Assembly (NCBI GenBank): GCA_023205875.1
Contig: CP060758.1
Coordinates: 186,001 to 250,000, forward strand
DNA from: Chloropicon primus
Lineage: Eukaryota; Chlorophyta; Chloropicophyceae; Chloropicales; Chloropicaceae
Reading direction: 5' to 3'
Length of the DNA stretch: 64,000 bases
The notes beneath the pieces were generated by a model that saw nothing but the letters and a program-made list of their open reading frames with translations, ran no database searches and had not been told where the DNA came from. Within the stretch, counting starts at the first letter, position 1. Each line of letters begins with the position of its first letter. The position numbers and the translations under genes are program-made. This document shows, in pieces, positions 1-9,724 of the stretch.

Positions 1-527
1 ACCAGGGAGACCGCGCCCTCGCTGTGCCCGACGCTGATCGTGCTCGATCCCGGATACGTCGCCTCGATGCAAGCCGCCGTCGCCGGTTTCGACTTTCCCT
101 GCAGCGCCTGGTGCTTGTTCCACTTGAGCGCCTCTATCTTGCGGGAAAATCTCGTGAACCCTCCCACGTCGCTCAGGGTGAGCAGCTCCTTGGTGCAACT
201 GCCCACCAGGGCCTCGGTGCCCACGGGCGTCAAGTCCAGAACGGCCGGCGTCATCTGCAAGTGGGGCGGCAAGTTCTGAACCTTGTCGGACGCGTTCGCC
301 CGCCCTGGGTTCCAGCAAGCGTACTGCTCCAGGGTGCTCCCATCCAGGGCGCACACGTCTCCCGTGCTCCCCCCCAGCCAAACCACCTCGCGCCTCGGGT
401 CCGCCCTCACCACATTGATTCCTCCGTATATCTGCGTCATCCCGAGGCACAGCGGCACACCCGCTTCCCTTTCCTCCCCACCCTCCAGGCCAAGGCCTCC
501 CAGCTCATCCCCTTCCGCCATCGCCAT
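1..527 (-). CDS. 5' part of an unknown protein gene, cut by the left edge
   Basis: A minus-strand frame stays open from an ATG at 527 to the window edge, giving about 175 residues with no stop. Codon use is like that of the neighbouring genes (GC-rich, many AGG and GAG codons). The protein starts MAMAEGDELGG and has short hydrophobic/glycine stretches such as VVWLGGSTGDVCALDG and SVGHSEGAVSL, spaced like beta-propeller blades, so a WD-repeat-like protein is possible but not shown. I could not place it in a family. Its 5' side faces the dehydratase-fusion gene across a 583-bp divergent intergenic region. The frame also stays open some way upstream of 527, so the start is provisional. Confidence 0.55.
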   Translation of the reverse strand, partial: MAMAEGDELGGLGLEGGEEREAGVPLCLGMTQIYGGINVVRADPRREVVWLGGSTGDVCALDGSTLEQYACWNPGRANASDKVQNLPPHLQMTPAVLDLTPVGTEALVGSCTKELLTLSDVGGFTRFSRKIEALKWNKHQALQGKSKPATAACIEATYPGSSTISVGHSEGAVSL

Positions 528-1110
528 CACGACGCACGGGAACTCTTCCCCTTCGCTACCAGACCCTCGCTCTTCCCCTCCCCTCCACCAACGCCTTCGA
601 GACAACCTCGATGCGGAATCCCTAGCCCCTCTCGTCCCACCCTCTGCCTCTTCCTCTCTCTTCCTCTCTCCCTCGTTTCCCGTCCTCCAATCCTCACCAG
701 AGCGCCGTTTTCCTCGAGCGAGGGCTCTTTCGAAAGAGCAACACAACACAATCCGATCGATCTTCCTTACAACACTACCTCGATGCCTCTCCTCCTTCCT
801 AACCCTTCCCCTCTCCTCCCCCCTCCCTCCCCCCCAAGTGATCGCGACGATCGATAGTTTCCCGCTCCTCCGAACGTTCGATGGGAGAAATTAGAGCCGC
901 CAAGAGCGAGGAAGAGAGCGAAGAGCACACAACAGAAGAGCGCAGCAACTGGAGCCGCTCGACTCAACTTGAACGCGTCGGCGTGAACGAACGCGCGCGC
1001 TCTCTCTCTTGTTGTTGGCGTAACAGAAGCCTTTCGGTTACGGTTCTCTAGTGGAGCGAGTCGGTTCCCTTTTTTTTTTTTTGTGTGTGTGTGTGTTTGT
1101 GTTTTTTGTC
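528..1110. other. Divergent intergenic region
   Basis: This 583-bp stretch separates two divergently transcribed genes. It holds pyrimidine-rich sequence (about 640-690), one copy of the dispersed palindromic element (689-739), a short CT tract near 999-1010, and T and GT runs just before the plus-strand ATG at 1111. No coding sequence is supported. Confidence 0.5.
689..739 (-). repeat. Dispersed palindromic element, copy 1
   Basis: Read on the minus strand, this 51-bp stretch starts with the palindrome GCTCTTTCGAAAGAGC, continues with CCTCGCT and ends with GCGCTCTGGTGAGGATT. The same order of blocks recurs at 36831-36881, 37001-37051 and 59727-59776, with a partial copy at 62160-62190. It points towards the minus-strand gene starting at 527, about 160 bp upstream of that ATG. 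Confidence 0.7.
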
Positions 1111-3285
1111 ATGGGAGGAAAGAGAGTGGAGAGACCACCGGAGGGTGTGGAGTTCCCTTTGGATGAGAGCAACAGGAGGTCGACGTTGGCCCTGAACGCG
1201 GCGGCGTTCGCGGCCTCGGTGGACGGGGTGGATCCAACGCTCGCGGCTAGGATCAGGACGGACGCGCCAAAGTGGAGGAAGAGGTACGCAAAGTACGTCG
1301 TGGAGAACGTGAAGACTTCCGCCAAGAGCGAGAAGAATGCTCTCGACGTTGCCAACGCGGGCTTGGACTACCTTCACGAGAACATGGTGTTCGTCCGGAA
1401 CGAGAGGTCCATGCCGCTGAGGACGGCCATGAGCGAGTTCAAGTCGGACACCTTCGCAACTGGGACGATCAAGGGCAAGGGGAGAGTCAAAGGAAAGCAC
1501 GAGTACGAGGTTCCCTACAAGAACAAAGTTCTCAGAGGGGACGACCTCTTGGTGCAGATCGATAGGTGGGTGAGCCAAGGCGTCATCGAGGTCTCGTGTG
1601 GCCACGCTCTGAACGAGGTGGCGAGAACCGAGTCGTGGCTCGACTTGAGCGGCCTCTACTTTGTGATGCTTGGCGCGTCTTCCGCCATGGGACCGTTTGA
1701 GTTCCTCATGTCTCACGGCGCGAACGTGATCGCCGTGGACATCGACAGGCCGCACATCTGGAAGAAGCTTATCGGCATCGCGAAGAACTCTGCGGGAACC
1801 TTGACCTTTCCTCTCAAGAAGGCCCAGGGGTCTCAGAGCGAGGCCTCCTTGGCGGAGAACGCGGGGTGCAACTTGCTGACCCAAACTCCAGAGATCAGGA
1901 ACTGGTTGCAGGGTATCCACAAGGGCAAGAGCCTCATCATCGGCTCGTACGCCTACCTCGACGGCGCCCTCTTCGTGAAGCTGTCCATGGCCATGGACGC
2001 CATCGCCAAGGACTTGGTGGCCTCCAGGAAGAACACGGCCCTCGCTTACTTGTGCACCCCCACCGATTGCCATATCGGAACCGCGTCGGCGAGCGCGGTG
2101 GCCAACAAAAACTACAGGAGGTCCCCCGCGTGGCAGACCGTCCTGTCGCTCTTCGGAGCGGGCCTCAAGAGGAACACTTACAAGAAGGTGACGGACGAGG
2201 AGGGCAACAACTTCCATTGCGTGGACGCCATCGTCCCCGAGCAGGGGCCTAATTACATCCTCGCAAAGCGCCTGCAGCACTGGAGGGCCATCGTCTCGAG
2301 GGACAAGGGAAGCGTGGTGAGCTCCAACGTCGCCCCCGCCACCAGAACCCTGAGCGTGGTCCACAACATCTCGTTCAAGATGGCTTACGGCGGTATGAAA
2401 CACTTCAAGCCCCTCGAAGTCTTCGACCAGGAGACTTCCAGCGCGGTCATGGCCGGCCTTCTGGTGTACGACCTCATGTGCGCCAACTCTGCGGCGAACC
2501 CGTCCACGGAGCTTGCCAACCCCCTCTGCCTGTTCAGCGAGACCTCCTTCCACGGAGGAGCCTGGAGGTGCGGGCACAAGTACTCCACGATTGGAACCTC
2601 TGCCGTTCTGATGTACATCCTCACCGAGGTCCTCGTGACGGCCTACCTGTTTTTGTACAACATCTTTCAGGTGCTGGGCTGGGGCTACGTGGCCTACCTC
2701 ACTTTCAACCTGGCCAAGGCCGCTGACTTTGACCACCGCACCTTGACCAAGCAGAATGCGTGGGGCTCTGTTGGGGTCCCCCTGCGATTTTTCCAGGACC
2801 TTGCCTTGATGGAGGTGGTGCACGCCATGCTCGGCATGACGAGCAGCCACTGGATGACCGTCCTCATCCAGATCGCGTCCAGGATCTTGCTTGTCGAGGC
2901 CTTCATCCTCGTGCCCGAGGCCCAGGACACCATCTGGCTTTACGGCATCCTCGTCGCTTGGGGAATCACCGAGGTTGTCAGATACAGCTTCTACGCCCTC
3001 AAGCTCCTCGGCCGGGAGATTCCACTGCTCACTTGGCTCAGGTACACCCTCTTCCTCGTCCTTTACCCACTCGGAGTGCTGTCGGAGCTCTTCTGCATCC
3101 ACTCCGTTGTAAACAAGTGGGTAGGCTGGGACACGGTGGGCGCCAAGTACGCGGGCTACAAGCTGCCGCTCCAGTTGGCGTACTACAGTCTCTACGTCCC
3201 GTTCTTCCCCGTGCTCTACGGGCACATGCTCCACCAGAGGAAGAAGGTCCTGGGAGGCTCCAAAGGCAAGCAAAAGCAAGCGTAA
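1111..3285 (+). CDS. Rossmann-like domain fused to 3-hydroxyacyl-CoA dehydratase (HACD/PTPLA)
   Basis: The 724-residue protein starts at the ATG at 1111, right after a T/GT-rich leader. The C-terminal part (about 510-720) is a multi-span HACD/PHS1 domain, the third enzyme of ER very-long-chain fatty acid elongation. It carries the family block RYTLFLVLYPLGVLSE with the expected catalytic Tyr652 and Glu659, seven residues apart. HACD proteins are usually 220-380 residues, so this one has about 500 extra. Within the extra part, residues about 181-215 (VMLGASSAMGPFEFL, then VIAVDID) look like a Rossmann nucleotide-binding unit; I do not recognise the exact family. A dehydratase joined to a reductase-like module would suit coupled steps of chain elongation, but that is inference. 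The C-terminus is Lys/Gln-rich. No intron was needed. Confidence 0.85.
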   Translation: MGGKRVERPPEGVEFPLDESNRRSTLALNAAAFAASVDGVDPTLAARIRTDAPKWRKRYAKYVVENVKTSAKSEKNALDVANAGLDYLHENMVFVRNERSMPLRTAMSEFKSDTFATGTIKGKGRVKGKHEYEVPYKNKVLRGDDLLVQIDRWVSQGVIEVSCGHALNEVARTESWLDLSGLYFVMLGASSAMGPFEFLMSHGANVIAVDIDRPHIWKKLIGIAKNSAGTLTFPLKKAQGSQSEASLAENAGCNLLTQTPEIRNWLQGIHKGKSLIIGSYAYLDGALFVKLSMAMDAIAKDLVASRKNTALAYLCTPTDCHIGTASASAVANKNYRRSPAWQTVLSLFGAGLKRNTYKKVTDEEGNNFHCVDAIVPEQGPNYILAKRLQHWRAIVSRDKGSVVSSNVAPATRTLSVVHNISFKMAYGGMKHFKPLEVFDQETSSAVMAGLLVYDLMCANSAANPSTELANPLCLFSETSFHGGAWRCGHKYSTIGTSAVLMYILTEVLVTAYLFLYNIFQVLGWGYVAYLTFNLAKAADFDHRTLTKQNAWGSVGVPLRFFQDLALMEVVHAMLGMTSSHWMTVLIQIASRILLVEAFILVPEAQDTIWLYGILVAWGITEVVRYSFYALKLLGREIPLLTWLRYTLFLVLYPLGVLSELFCIHSVVNKWVGWDTVGAKYAGYKLPLQLAYYSLYVPFFPVLYGHMLHQRKKVLGGSKGKQKQA

Positions 3286-3489
3286 ACTCAAGATAACGTT
3301 AAGTACAAATCAATAATCAATAAAATAAAACAACAAAGGGAGAAACCTTTATTTCGACAAGTGCGAGATCGAGCCCGAGTGATGCTTGATCTGATCTAAG
3401 TTCCTTTCAAGTATTTTCCCTGGGGCCTCCTCCCTCCCTCGGGGATCTCCTGTCTCCTAAGATCCCAGCCACATTTTTATTTGGAGGCG

Positions 3490-3993
3490 ATGGCGACGAA
3501 CGGGTTGCGCTTGTGGTTGGGTCTGTCGAGGTCGGGCGGCTACCGCTCCACTGCCTTGGGCTTTGGATCAGCGGCCCGGCCTCTGAGCAGCGGCCCCGCG
3601 TCGGGGCAGACGCTGCCGCCGGAGATCACGGAAGAGAACCGCGAGAACTTCAGGCGAAGGTTGTTGTACAGGAGCCAACAGAGGGGGTGGCTCGAGCTGG
3701 ACTTGGTGATGGGTGAGTGGGCGGAGAAGAACCTGAAATCCTTGTGCGACGAGCGCCTCTTGGCGTACTCGGAGCTCCTGGACGAGGAGAACCCGGACCT
3801 CTTCAAGTGGTTCACCGGCCAGCTCCCTGCGCCTGAGAACATGCGAAAGAACTTCGCCTTCAACTTGATCCACCAGGAGGTCCAACGCCGAATGAAGGCC
3901 GGAAACGCCGAGTCCATGAACAGGTCCGGGGCGGAGTGGGTGAGGGGCTGGAACGACAGGGACAAGCCCTCCTCCTCCTCCTCCTCCTCCTGA
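3490..3993 (+). CDS. SDHAF2: Succinate dehydrogenase assembly factor 2 (flavinator)
   Basis: This 167-residue mitochondrial protein belongs to the Sdh5/SDHAF2 family, which promotes covalent FAD attachment to the flavoprotein subunit of succinate dehydrogenase. The family signature R-G-x-L-E is present as RGWLELDLVMGEWAEKNL, preceded by RRRLLYRSQQ and followed by the acidic DEENPDLFKWFTGQ block. An N-terminal stretch of about 45 residues rich in Arg, Ser and Gly fits a mitochondrial presequence. The C-terminus ends in a poly-Ser run coded by a TCC microsatellite. It starts 204 bp after the upstream gene on the same strand and converges with the MYSM1-like gene. Confidence 0.93.
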   Translation: MATNGLRLWLGLSRSGGYRSTALGFGSAARPLSSGPASGQTLPPEITEENRENFRRRLLYRSQQRGWLELDLVMGEWAEKNLKSLCDERLLAYSELLDEENPDLFKWFTGQLPAPENMRKNFAFNLIHQEVQRRMKAGNAESMNRSGAEWVRGWNDRDKPSSSSSSS

Positions 3994-4132
3994 AGGCTCG
4001 GAGAGGCAAGGAGAGGAGAGGAGAGGAACTCTCACAACAGCTAAAAACGAAGGACAAACAAACGTGTGTGTGTGTGTGTGTGGGGGGGGTGCAGCTTGTG
4101 TAATTTATTGCAACTTGGTGACGCACCGTGCA

Positions 4133-5821
4133 TCAGTATCCCAGGTCCAGCTTCCACTGGGTCTGCAAGCTGGTGAAGACCTCGTCCAGGAACTCGTCGC
4201 TCTCGTCCGTATCCGGAAGGTAAGCGCCCAAAGCTCCCCTCATTTTCGCGAGCTTGGTCACCGGACCGCCCTCGGGGACTTTCCCGTTTAGCCTCGTGAA
4301 GGGCCTCCACAGCTCGGTGAGGTCGACCCTCCCGAAGACGTCCTGCTTGCCGATCAGGTCGATCATGCAACCCTTCGTGTCCTCGCTCACAACCCCGTCC
4401 ACGCCCTTCCTCGCGTGCTTCATCCTCATCGGAGTGGACACCCCGGCGCTCTTCTTGACCCAAAACATTTCCCTCCTCGACTCCCTGGTGGGCAGCCTCA
4501 CGTCGTAGGGACTGAAGATCATGCCGACGAAGGGCTCGTGGTTTCCCTCGTCGTGGAAGAACGCCTGGTAATTCTCCTGGTTCTCAATGTCCTTCTCCGA
4601 CGGGTTTGGCTTGAAGGTGGGGTGGCTGTGGTACCAGCCCACGACCTTGAGCCCCAGCTCGTCCATCTTCTGCTTCGCGTCGAGCTCCGAGGCGGGGTCC
4701 ATCTCGCAGCTGTCCGTCTGCTGCGTCCCCGTCAGGCCCTTGCAGGGAAAGGCTCTCTTTATGCTCAGCTTTCTCGCGGCGGCGTCCCAGTCGCCCGCTA
4801 GGTACCCTATCACCTCGTAGCAGGAGAGGTGCGCGTGGAAGTCCATCAGGAGCATGGCCTCCTCGCTGACCTCGACGTGGTACGGCTGGGCCGAGGACGA
4901 ATTGGACCCAATGATCCCGACAAAGTCGGTGCACGGGCAGAGGTCCAAACTTCCCGACATATTCGACACGTAGTTGGCCATGACGTTGTTCCTCCCGGCG
5001 TTCTCCCTCTTGGGCCTGTTCTTGGCGTACTCGGTCGGCTCCGCCGGCTCCGGCGGGGGGGCCTCCGCCTTCGGAGGCCTGACCTTGGCGACGCGGACCT
5101 TCACCTCCTTCTTCCCGTCATTCCCCTTCGGGGGTTCCCCCTTGGCCTGCCTAATTTCGGCCGGTAGCTCGTCGTCCAGCCCAGTCTCGCCCCGCTCCAC
5201 GGCTTGGTTCGTCTTGCACTTGAGGTGGCCGTCCTCGCCCACCTCGAGCAGGCCGCCCTCGAGCTGGCCGCTCTCTTTCAGCTTCTCCAGCGTATCGGGC
5301 TTGAAGCCGTAGGCTCGCGCCGCCGCGGAGTTCGGGTCGAGCGGCTTCCCCGACAGTGTGTACCCCTCCCCGGACTCTGCCACCTTCCTGGGCAGGGGCT
5401 TGCCCTGAAGGCACATCTTGATGAAGTACTTCTGGGCGTGGGACGTGAACGAGCGTTGGTCCCTCGTCCCCACGTGGCTAGCGCACTCCTTCCAGTTCCT
5501 GCCGTAGAGCTTGAGCGCCTCCCGGAAGAGCCTCTCCTCCTCGGGCGTCCAAGCCCTCGGGGGCGTCCTCAGCTTCCCCGCGTCCTTCCTCTTCTTCCTC
5601 CCCGTCGCCGAGTACTCCTGGTTCGGGTCGATCACGCGAGGCCCCTTCTCCTTCCTCGGCCTCCCCGACGATGACCCCTTCCCCTTCCCCTTCTTCTTCC
5701 GCTTCCTGCCAAACTCCTCCTCGCTGTCGTCCTCCGGTCCCAAGCCGTACATGTCCTCGTAAGCGTCGTCCTCCGCAAGCATCTGCGCGATCAACGCGTT
5801 CGTAGCCTCGTCCGCATCCAT
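4133..5821 (-). CDS. SANT/MYB-MPN (JAMM) deubiquitinase, MYSM1-like
   Basis: The 562-residue protein starts at the ATG at 5821. It has an acidic/basic N-terminus, a SANT/MYB domain (about 90-138, WTPEEERLFREAL to SHAQKYF) and a C-terminal MPN+ domain (about 310-470). The JAMM zinc motif is complete: Glu336, then His398-x-His400 in WYHSHPTF and Asp411. This order matches MYSM1, the histone H2A deubiquitinase, but I see no SWIRM domain between the two, as would be expected in the animal protein. SHAQKYF is typical of plant MYB-related proteins. The nuclear role (chromatin deubiquitination) is inferred from the architecture. The gene shares a 487-bp divergent region with the PMS2-type gene. Confidence 0.9.
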   Translation of the reverse strand: MDADEATNALIAQMLAEDDAYEDMYGLGPEDDSEEEFGRKRKKKGKGKGSSSGRPRKEKGPRVIDPNQEYSATGRKKRKDAGKLRTPPRAWTPEEERLFREALKLYGRNWKECASHVGTRDQRSFTSHAQKYFIKMCLQGKPLPRKVAESGEGYTLSGKPLDPNSAAARAYGFKPDTLEKLKESGQLEGGLLEVGEDGHLKCKTNQAVERGETGLDDELPAEIRQAKGEPPKGNDGKKEVKVRVAKVRPPKAEAPPPEPAEPTEYAKNRPKRENAGRNNVMANYVSNMSGSLDLCPCTDFVGIIGSNSSSAQPYHVEVSEEAMLLMDFHAHLSCYEVIGYLAGDWDAAARKLSIKRAFPCKGLTGTQQTDSCEMDPASELDAKQKMDELGLKVVGWYHSHPTFKPNPSEKDIENQENYQAFFHDEGNHEPFVGMIFSPYDVRLPTRESRREMFWVKKSAGVSTPMRMKHARKGVDGVVSEDTKGCMIDLIGKQDVFGRVDLTELWRPFTRLNGKVPEGGPVTKLAKMRGALGAYLPDTDESDEFLDEVFTSLQTQWKLDLGY

Positions 5822-6308
5822 CACGACAACCCAACACTAACAATCCAACGACGACGAACGGCAAGAGAGAGAGAAAAGAGAAAGAAAGAGGCCGCGTCCA
5901 AACGCGAGAGGTACCACTGCAAAGCACGAGGTCCTCCTCCCGTCCCCTGTGTCCTCGCCTCGCCTCGCCCTCCTCGTTCGATCGATCGCTCGACTCGATC
6001 TCGATCTCCTTTCCCGCGCTTTTTTTTTCCCCGTTGATCGATCACAAAATGACGACGACGATCGCGATCACGATCCTCGTGGAACGACGGCGACGGCGGG
6101 GAAACGGGGAGGGGTGAAGGCACCCATCGGAGGGTCGAGCACGATCGCGATCGTACCGTGACCCTCCACCCCGTTCTCTCTTTTTTTTTTTTTTGACGAC
6201 GACAACGACGACGTTGGCGTCGGCATCGGCAACGGCATCGTTCGGTTCGCGCGACGGGGATCCCGAAAAACCAAACCTCTTCTCTTGGGGTTTCGGTTTA
6301 GGTTCGAC
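5822..6308. other. Divergent region between the MYSM1-like and PMS2-like genes
   Basis: This 487-bp stretch contains repeated GATC/CGAT sequence, two T-runs (near 6021-6029 and 6180-6194), GAC/GTC triplet-rich DNA near 6050-6075 and 6195-6240, and an E2F-like site at 6012-6021. No gene is supported. Confidence 0.5.
6012..6021. promoter_or_regulatory. E2F-like site upstream of the PMS2-type gene
   Basis: TTTCCCGCGC matches the core E2F consensus TTTSSCGC. It lies 288 bp upstream of the PMS2-type start and 191 bp upstream of the divergent MYSM1-like start. Mismatch-repair genes are known E2F targets in animals and plants. Use here is inferred from the match and its position. Confidence 0.4.
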
Positions 6309-9300
6309 ATGGGTGGCGGTGGGAGCATCAGGCGGCTGGACAAGGGGAGCACGCGTCTGCTGAGCAGCGGGCAAGTGATCGTGTGCCTCTCGAGCGCGAC
6401 GAAGGAGCTCGTGGAGAACGCGATAGACGCCGAGGCGGGGAGCATAGAAGTCAAGTTCAAGGACTATGGGCTGACGTGCGTGGAAGTGAGCGACGACGGG
6501 TGCGGCATGAGGAGGGCGGACCTCTTCGACGAGGAGGGGGGGATTCTCCTTTGCCTGAGGCACACGACGTCCAAATTGAGGGATCCGACGGAGGTGTACG
6601 AGGGCAAGGTCGCCACGTTAGGTTTTCGAGGAGAAGCCTTGGCGTCCCTTTCCACGGTGGGGTCCGTGGAGATAGCCACGAGGGCGGAGGACAGCGTAGT
6701 CGACGGAGGGGGGAGCGGCCTGGCGACTGTTCTTACCTTCAACGGCGAGGGCCGCGGCGTGGAGGAGTCCACTTGTGCGAGAGGAAGGGGCACCACGGTG
6801 AAGGTCTCAGACCTCTTCAAGCAGCTGCCGGTGAGGCGGAAGGACTTTGAGCGCAACTGCAAGAAGGAGCTCACGAAAGCCGTGAGCCTTCTGCAGCAGT
6901 ACGCGATCATTCTGCCGAAAGGGAAAAGAATGCGGTGCTCCCACGCGACTTCAGCAGGAGCAAGCAAGGGAAAATCAAGCCAAAAGAAGAAGGCCAGCTC
7001 CACGGTCTTGTTCTCGTGCGGTGGGAACGCCGGGGCGCCCGACGCCAACGACAGCGGTGAAGCAATGCTGCTGAATGCTGCCGGCATCTTCGGTGCCAGG
7101 TTCGCCAAGAGCCTGCAGAAGCTTCACGTGCTCTTCGACTCGAACCTGGACATGGTCACCGAGGTGGAGAAGGACCGGTCCGTTTCTTTGGCCATCATGG
7201 ACGAAAAGAGACAGAAAATGCACGAACTTGCCGACCTTCAGGGCACCGCAATGGGGGGCCAGGACCACAAGGGGGGTGACAAGTTAGTTGCCCACAGGAT
7301 GTTGGCATCGCGCGCGAGGAAGAAGCTCGCTAATTTTTGCGGGGTCGAATTCGAGGGCTATGTATCCAAAGCCGTGAGCTGCATCTCAGAAGACATGAGG
7401 CAGACCAGCGAGGCTCAGTACTTTTATGTGAACTCCCGGCCTGTTGATTGCCCGAAATTCTCAAAGTTGCTGAACAAGACGTACAGATCTTTGAGCTCGG
7501 TGGCTGGGGTGAACGCCGCCAAGAGGCCCTCCGCGTTCATCAACATAAAGGTGCCTCGAAACTACTGCGACATTAATGTTTCTCCGAACAAGAGAGAGAT
7601 ACAGTGGGAGGTGGAAAAGGTGGTGTTGGAGTGCTTTCGCATAGCCCTGATGAAGTTGTGGGAACCCTCGAGATACACATACGCTGTGAATGATAGGCAG
7701 TCCTTAGTGTTAGAGGATCACGCAAACCAAACCACATTACTTCCGCCCAAAGGTCAGGGAGCACTGGGGGTGGCAACTGCCAAGTCGAGTGGTGGCGATG
7801 ATGGCGGCGACATCGTTCTCGGCAATGCTCGCGACGACGCTGATGGTAGCAACGACGTCGACGCAGAAGAGCGGGAAGAAGATGGCATCAACGCCGACGT
7901 TTCGCCACACGTGAAGAAGGAGAAACGCTCGAGAGCGTCGGAAGGTGAAGCTCATGTTTTGGAAGATCCAGCAGATCCAACCTCCTTGCGGGGCGTTTCA
8001 ACGCGTTCAACAAAGTCCTCGGACAAAAAGCTGTGGAATGATTACGTGAGTGAGACAAGGAGGCAAGGCAGGTCGGAGAAGAGTAGACGTTTGGGGTCAG
8101 AGAAGGCTTCAGGCATGCAGAGACTGTCCGCGTTTGGTTTCAAAGCGTTGGATCCTGCAGCCCAAACCGAGCCTGGCAGTCCAAAGCCCAACGCCGTCAG
8201 CAGCGAGGAGAACGCCTCCCTTGCAGCAGATGCGGGTGAAAGGGACACGATGCCCACCGAAACGTATTTGTGTGATGTGGCCCCTGCGGTGCCCTCCCAG
8301 GAGGCTGGGGACGCGGCCCCCGGGGCTGGGAGGAGCTCGGGTAATGAAGAAGGGGGAAAGCCCTCGAGTTTGGTGGCTGCGCCGGGCAATGGGAACCGCG
8401 GGGGTTGTGACGTTGTTGTGATCGGCGCAGATTCCCAGGAGGAGCCGCTCAAAAGTTCCACTGAGAGTGAGAAGACCAGGCACAAAGCTCACACTGACAT
8501 CAATTTTGACAGGGTCATAAATGCGGTGGGAGCAAAATCCTCGGAAAGGCGTGCTCCTGAAGGGCAGAGGAACGCACTGAACTGGTCCGTGGAGGGCATT
8601 GGCACAAGAATGAAACAGAAGATGCGCTTGAAGAGGCAACTCAGGGCCTCTGATTCGGGCAAGAAGCGATTCAAGGCCTCATCCCTCCAGCACCAGGCTG
8701 AGCGACGTGAAACGGCAGATCAAGAGGCCGAGGAGGAGCTGAAGAGGGTATTCGACAAGAATGATTTCAAAAGGATGCACGTGATCGGCCAGTTCAACTT
8801 GGGTTTCATCCTCGCCAGGTTGGGTAGGGACATCTTTATTGTGGACCAGCATGCATCAGACGAAATATTCAACTTTGAGCGCTTGCAGAATCACACAAAA
8901 TTGAACAAGCAGCCCTTGATAACACCGGTACCCCTTGAGATGTCGCCGGCGGAGCAACTTGTGGTTCAGGATAACATGAACGTCTTTCACCACAACGGCT
9001 TTGACATCAGGAACACTTCTTTCATGCCCTTCTGTATGTGTGCCGTTCCGTATAGCAAGAACACCGTCTTTGGTGCTGATGGTAAGTCAACTTTTGTCAC
9101 TTCTCTCTCCCCCCGCTTTCCCTTTCTCCACAATCTTCCATCATCAATTGGATTCAACTATCCTCTGAAGGAATTGTTCCTTTCGCGTACTCAGTATGCA
9201 CTGTGAGCATACCATGTTTTCCGGGGCTGATCGAATCCATACAGCTTTCATTGCAATCAGCTTGCAAGTTATATTCAATGACTTGTGAGTCAAATCTTCA

Positions 9301-9633
9301 ATGAGACATCCAAAAAACATGGACGACTCCATTGCCTTTGCTAATGCTTCTGTCCTCTTCCCCCCCCGCTTGCACACAGACGTATACGAAATGGTGGACA
9401 TGATCCAACAGTCCCAGTCCCTCAGCAACGCGCACGTCCGACCTACCAAGGTTAGGGCAATGTTTGCATCCAGAGCTTGCAGGTCTTCCATCATGATCGG
9501 CCAGACTTTGGACAAAAGGAGCATGTACAAAATTTTAGACAATCTGGTGACGCTTGAGGCGCCCTGGAACTGCCCCCACGGCAGACCAACCATGAGGCAC
9601 CTCTTCGTGCTCCACAGCTTGACAAAGGCTTGA
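6309..9633 (+). CDS. PMS1: DNA mismatch repair endonuclease, PMS2 type (MutL-alpha subunit)
   Basis: Two exons (6309-9081, 9380-9633) join in phase to 1,008 residues. The intron (9082-9379) has GTAAGT and CACAG ends. The N-terminal GHKL ATPase shows [12 protein letters not shown] and DDGCG, then [11 protein letters not shown]. The middle is a long low-complexity linker (about 470-800). The C-terminal endonuclease domain has the metal-binding motif DQHA-x2-E-x4-E at residues 846-857 and, in exon 2, ACRSS (957-961) and [11 protein letters not shown] (989-999), the marks of catalytically competent PMS2/MutL. The partner would be MLH1. The protein is called PMS1 in plants and yeast, PMS2 in animals. 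Without exon 2 the reading frame loses both C-terminal motifs, so splicing is essential. Confidence 0.95.
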
Positions 9634-9724
9634 CACCAGCTTTATGTAACTTCTAGTTTTACACAACAACACTTGGCACTTTTGAGGTTCCTCGATACAT
9701 TCATATGCATATCATATGCATCAT

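Noticed and set aside
24-894. Plus-strand open frames in the first 900 bases
   Set aside because: They have no good ATG start and a low-complexity Pro/Ser/Arg composition; the minus-strand frame ending at the edge is more protein-like.
1048-3291. Long minus-strand open frame of over 700 codons opposite the dehydratase fusion
   Set aside because: The plus strand has clear enzyme motifs; the antisense frame is a by-product of GC-rich codon use, is rich in His, Arg, Glu and Val and shows no family motif.
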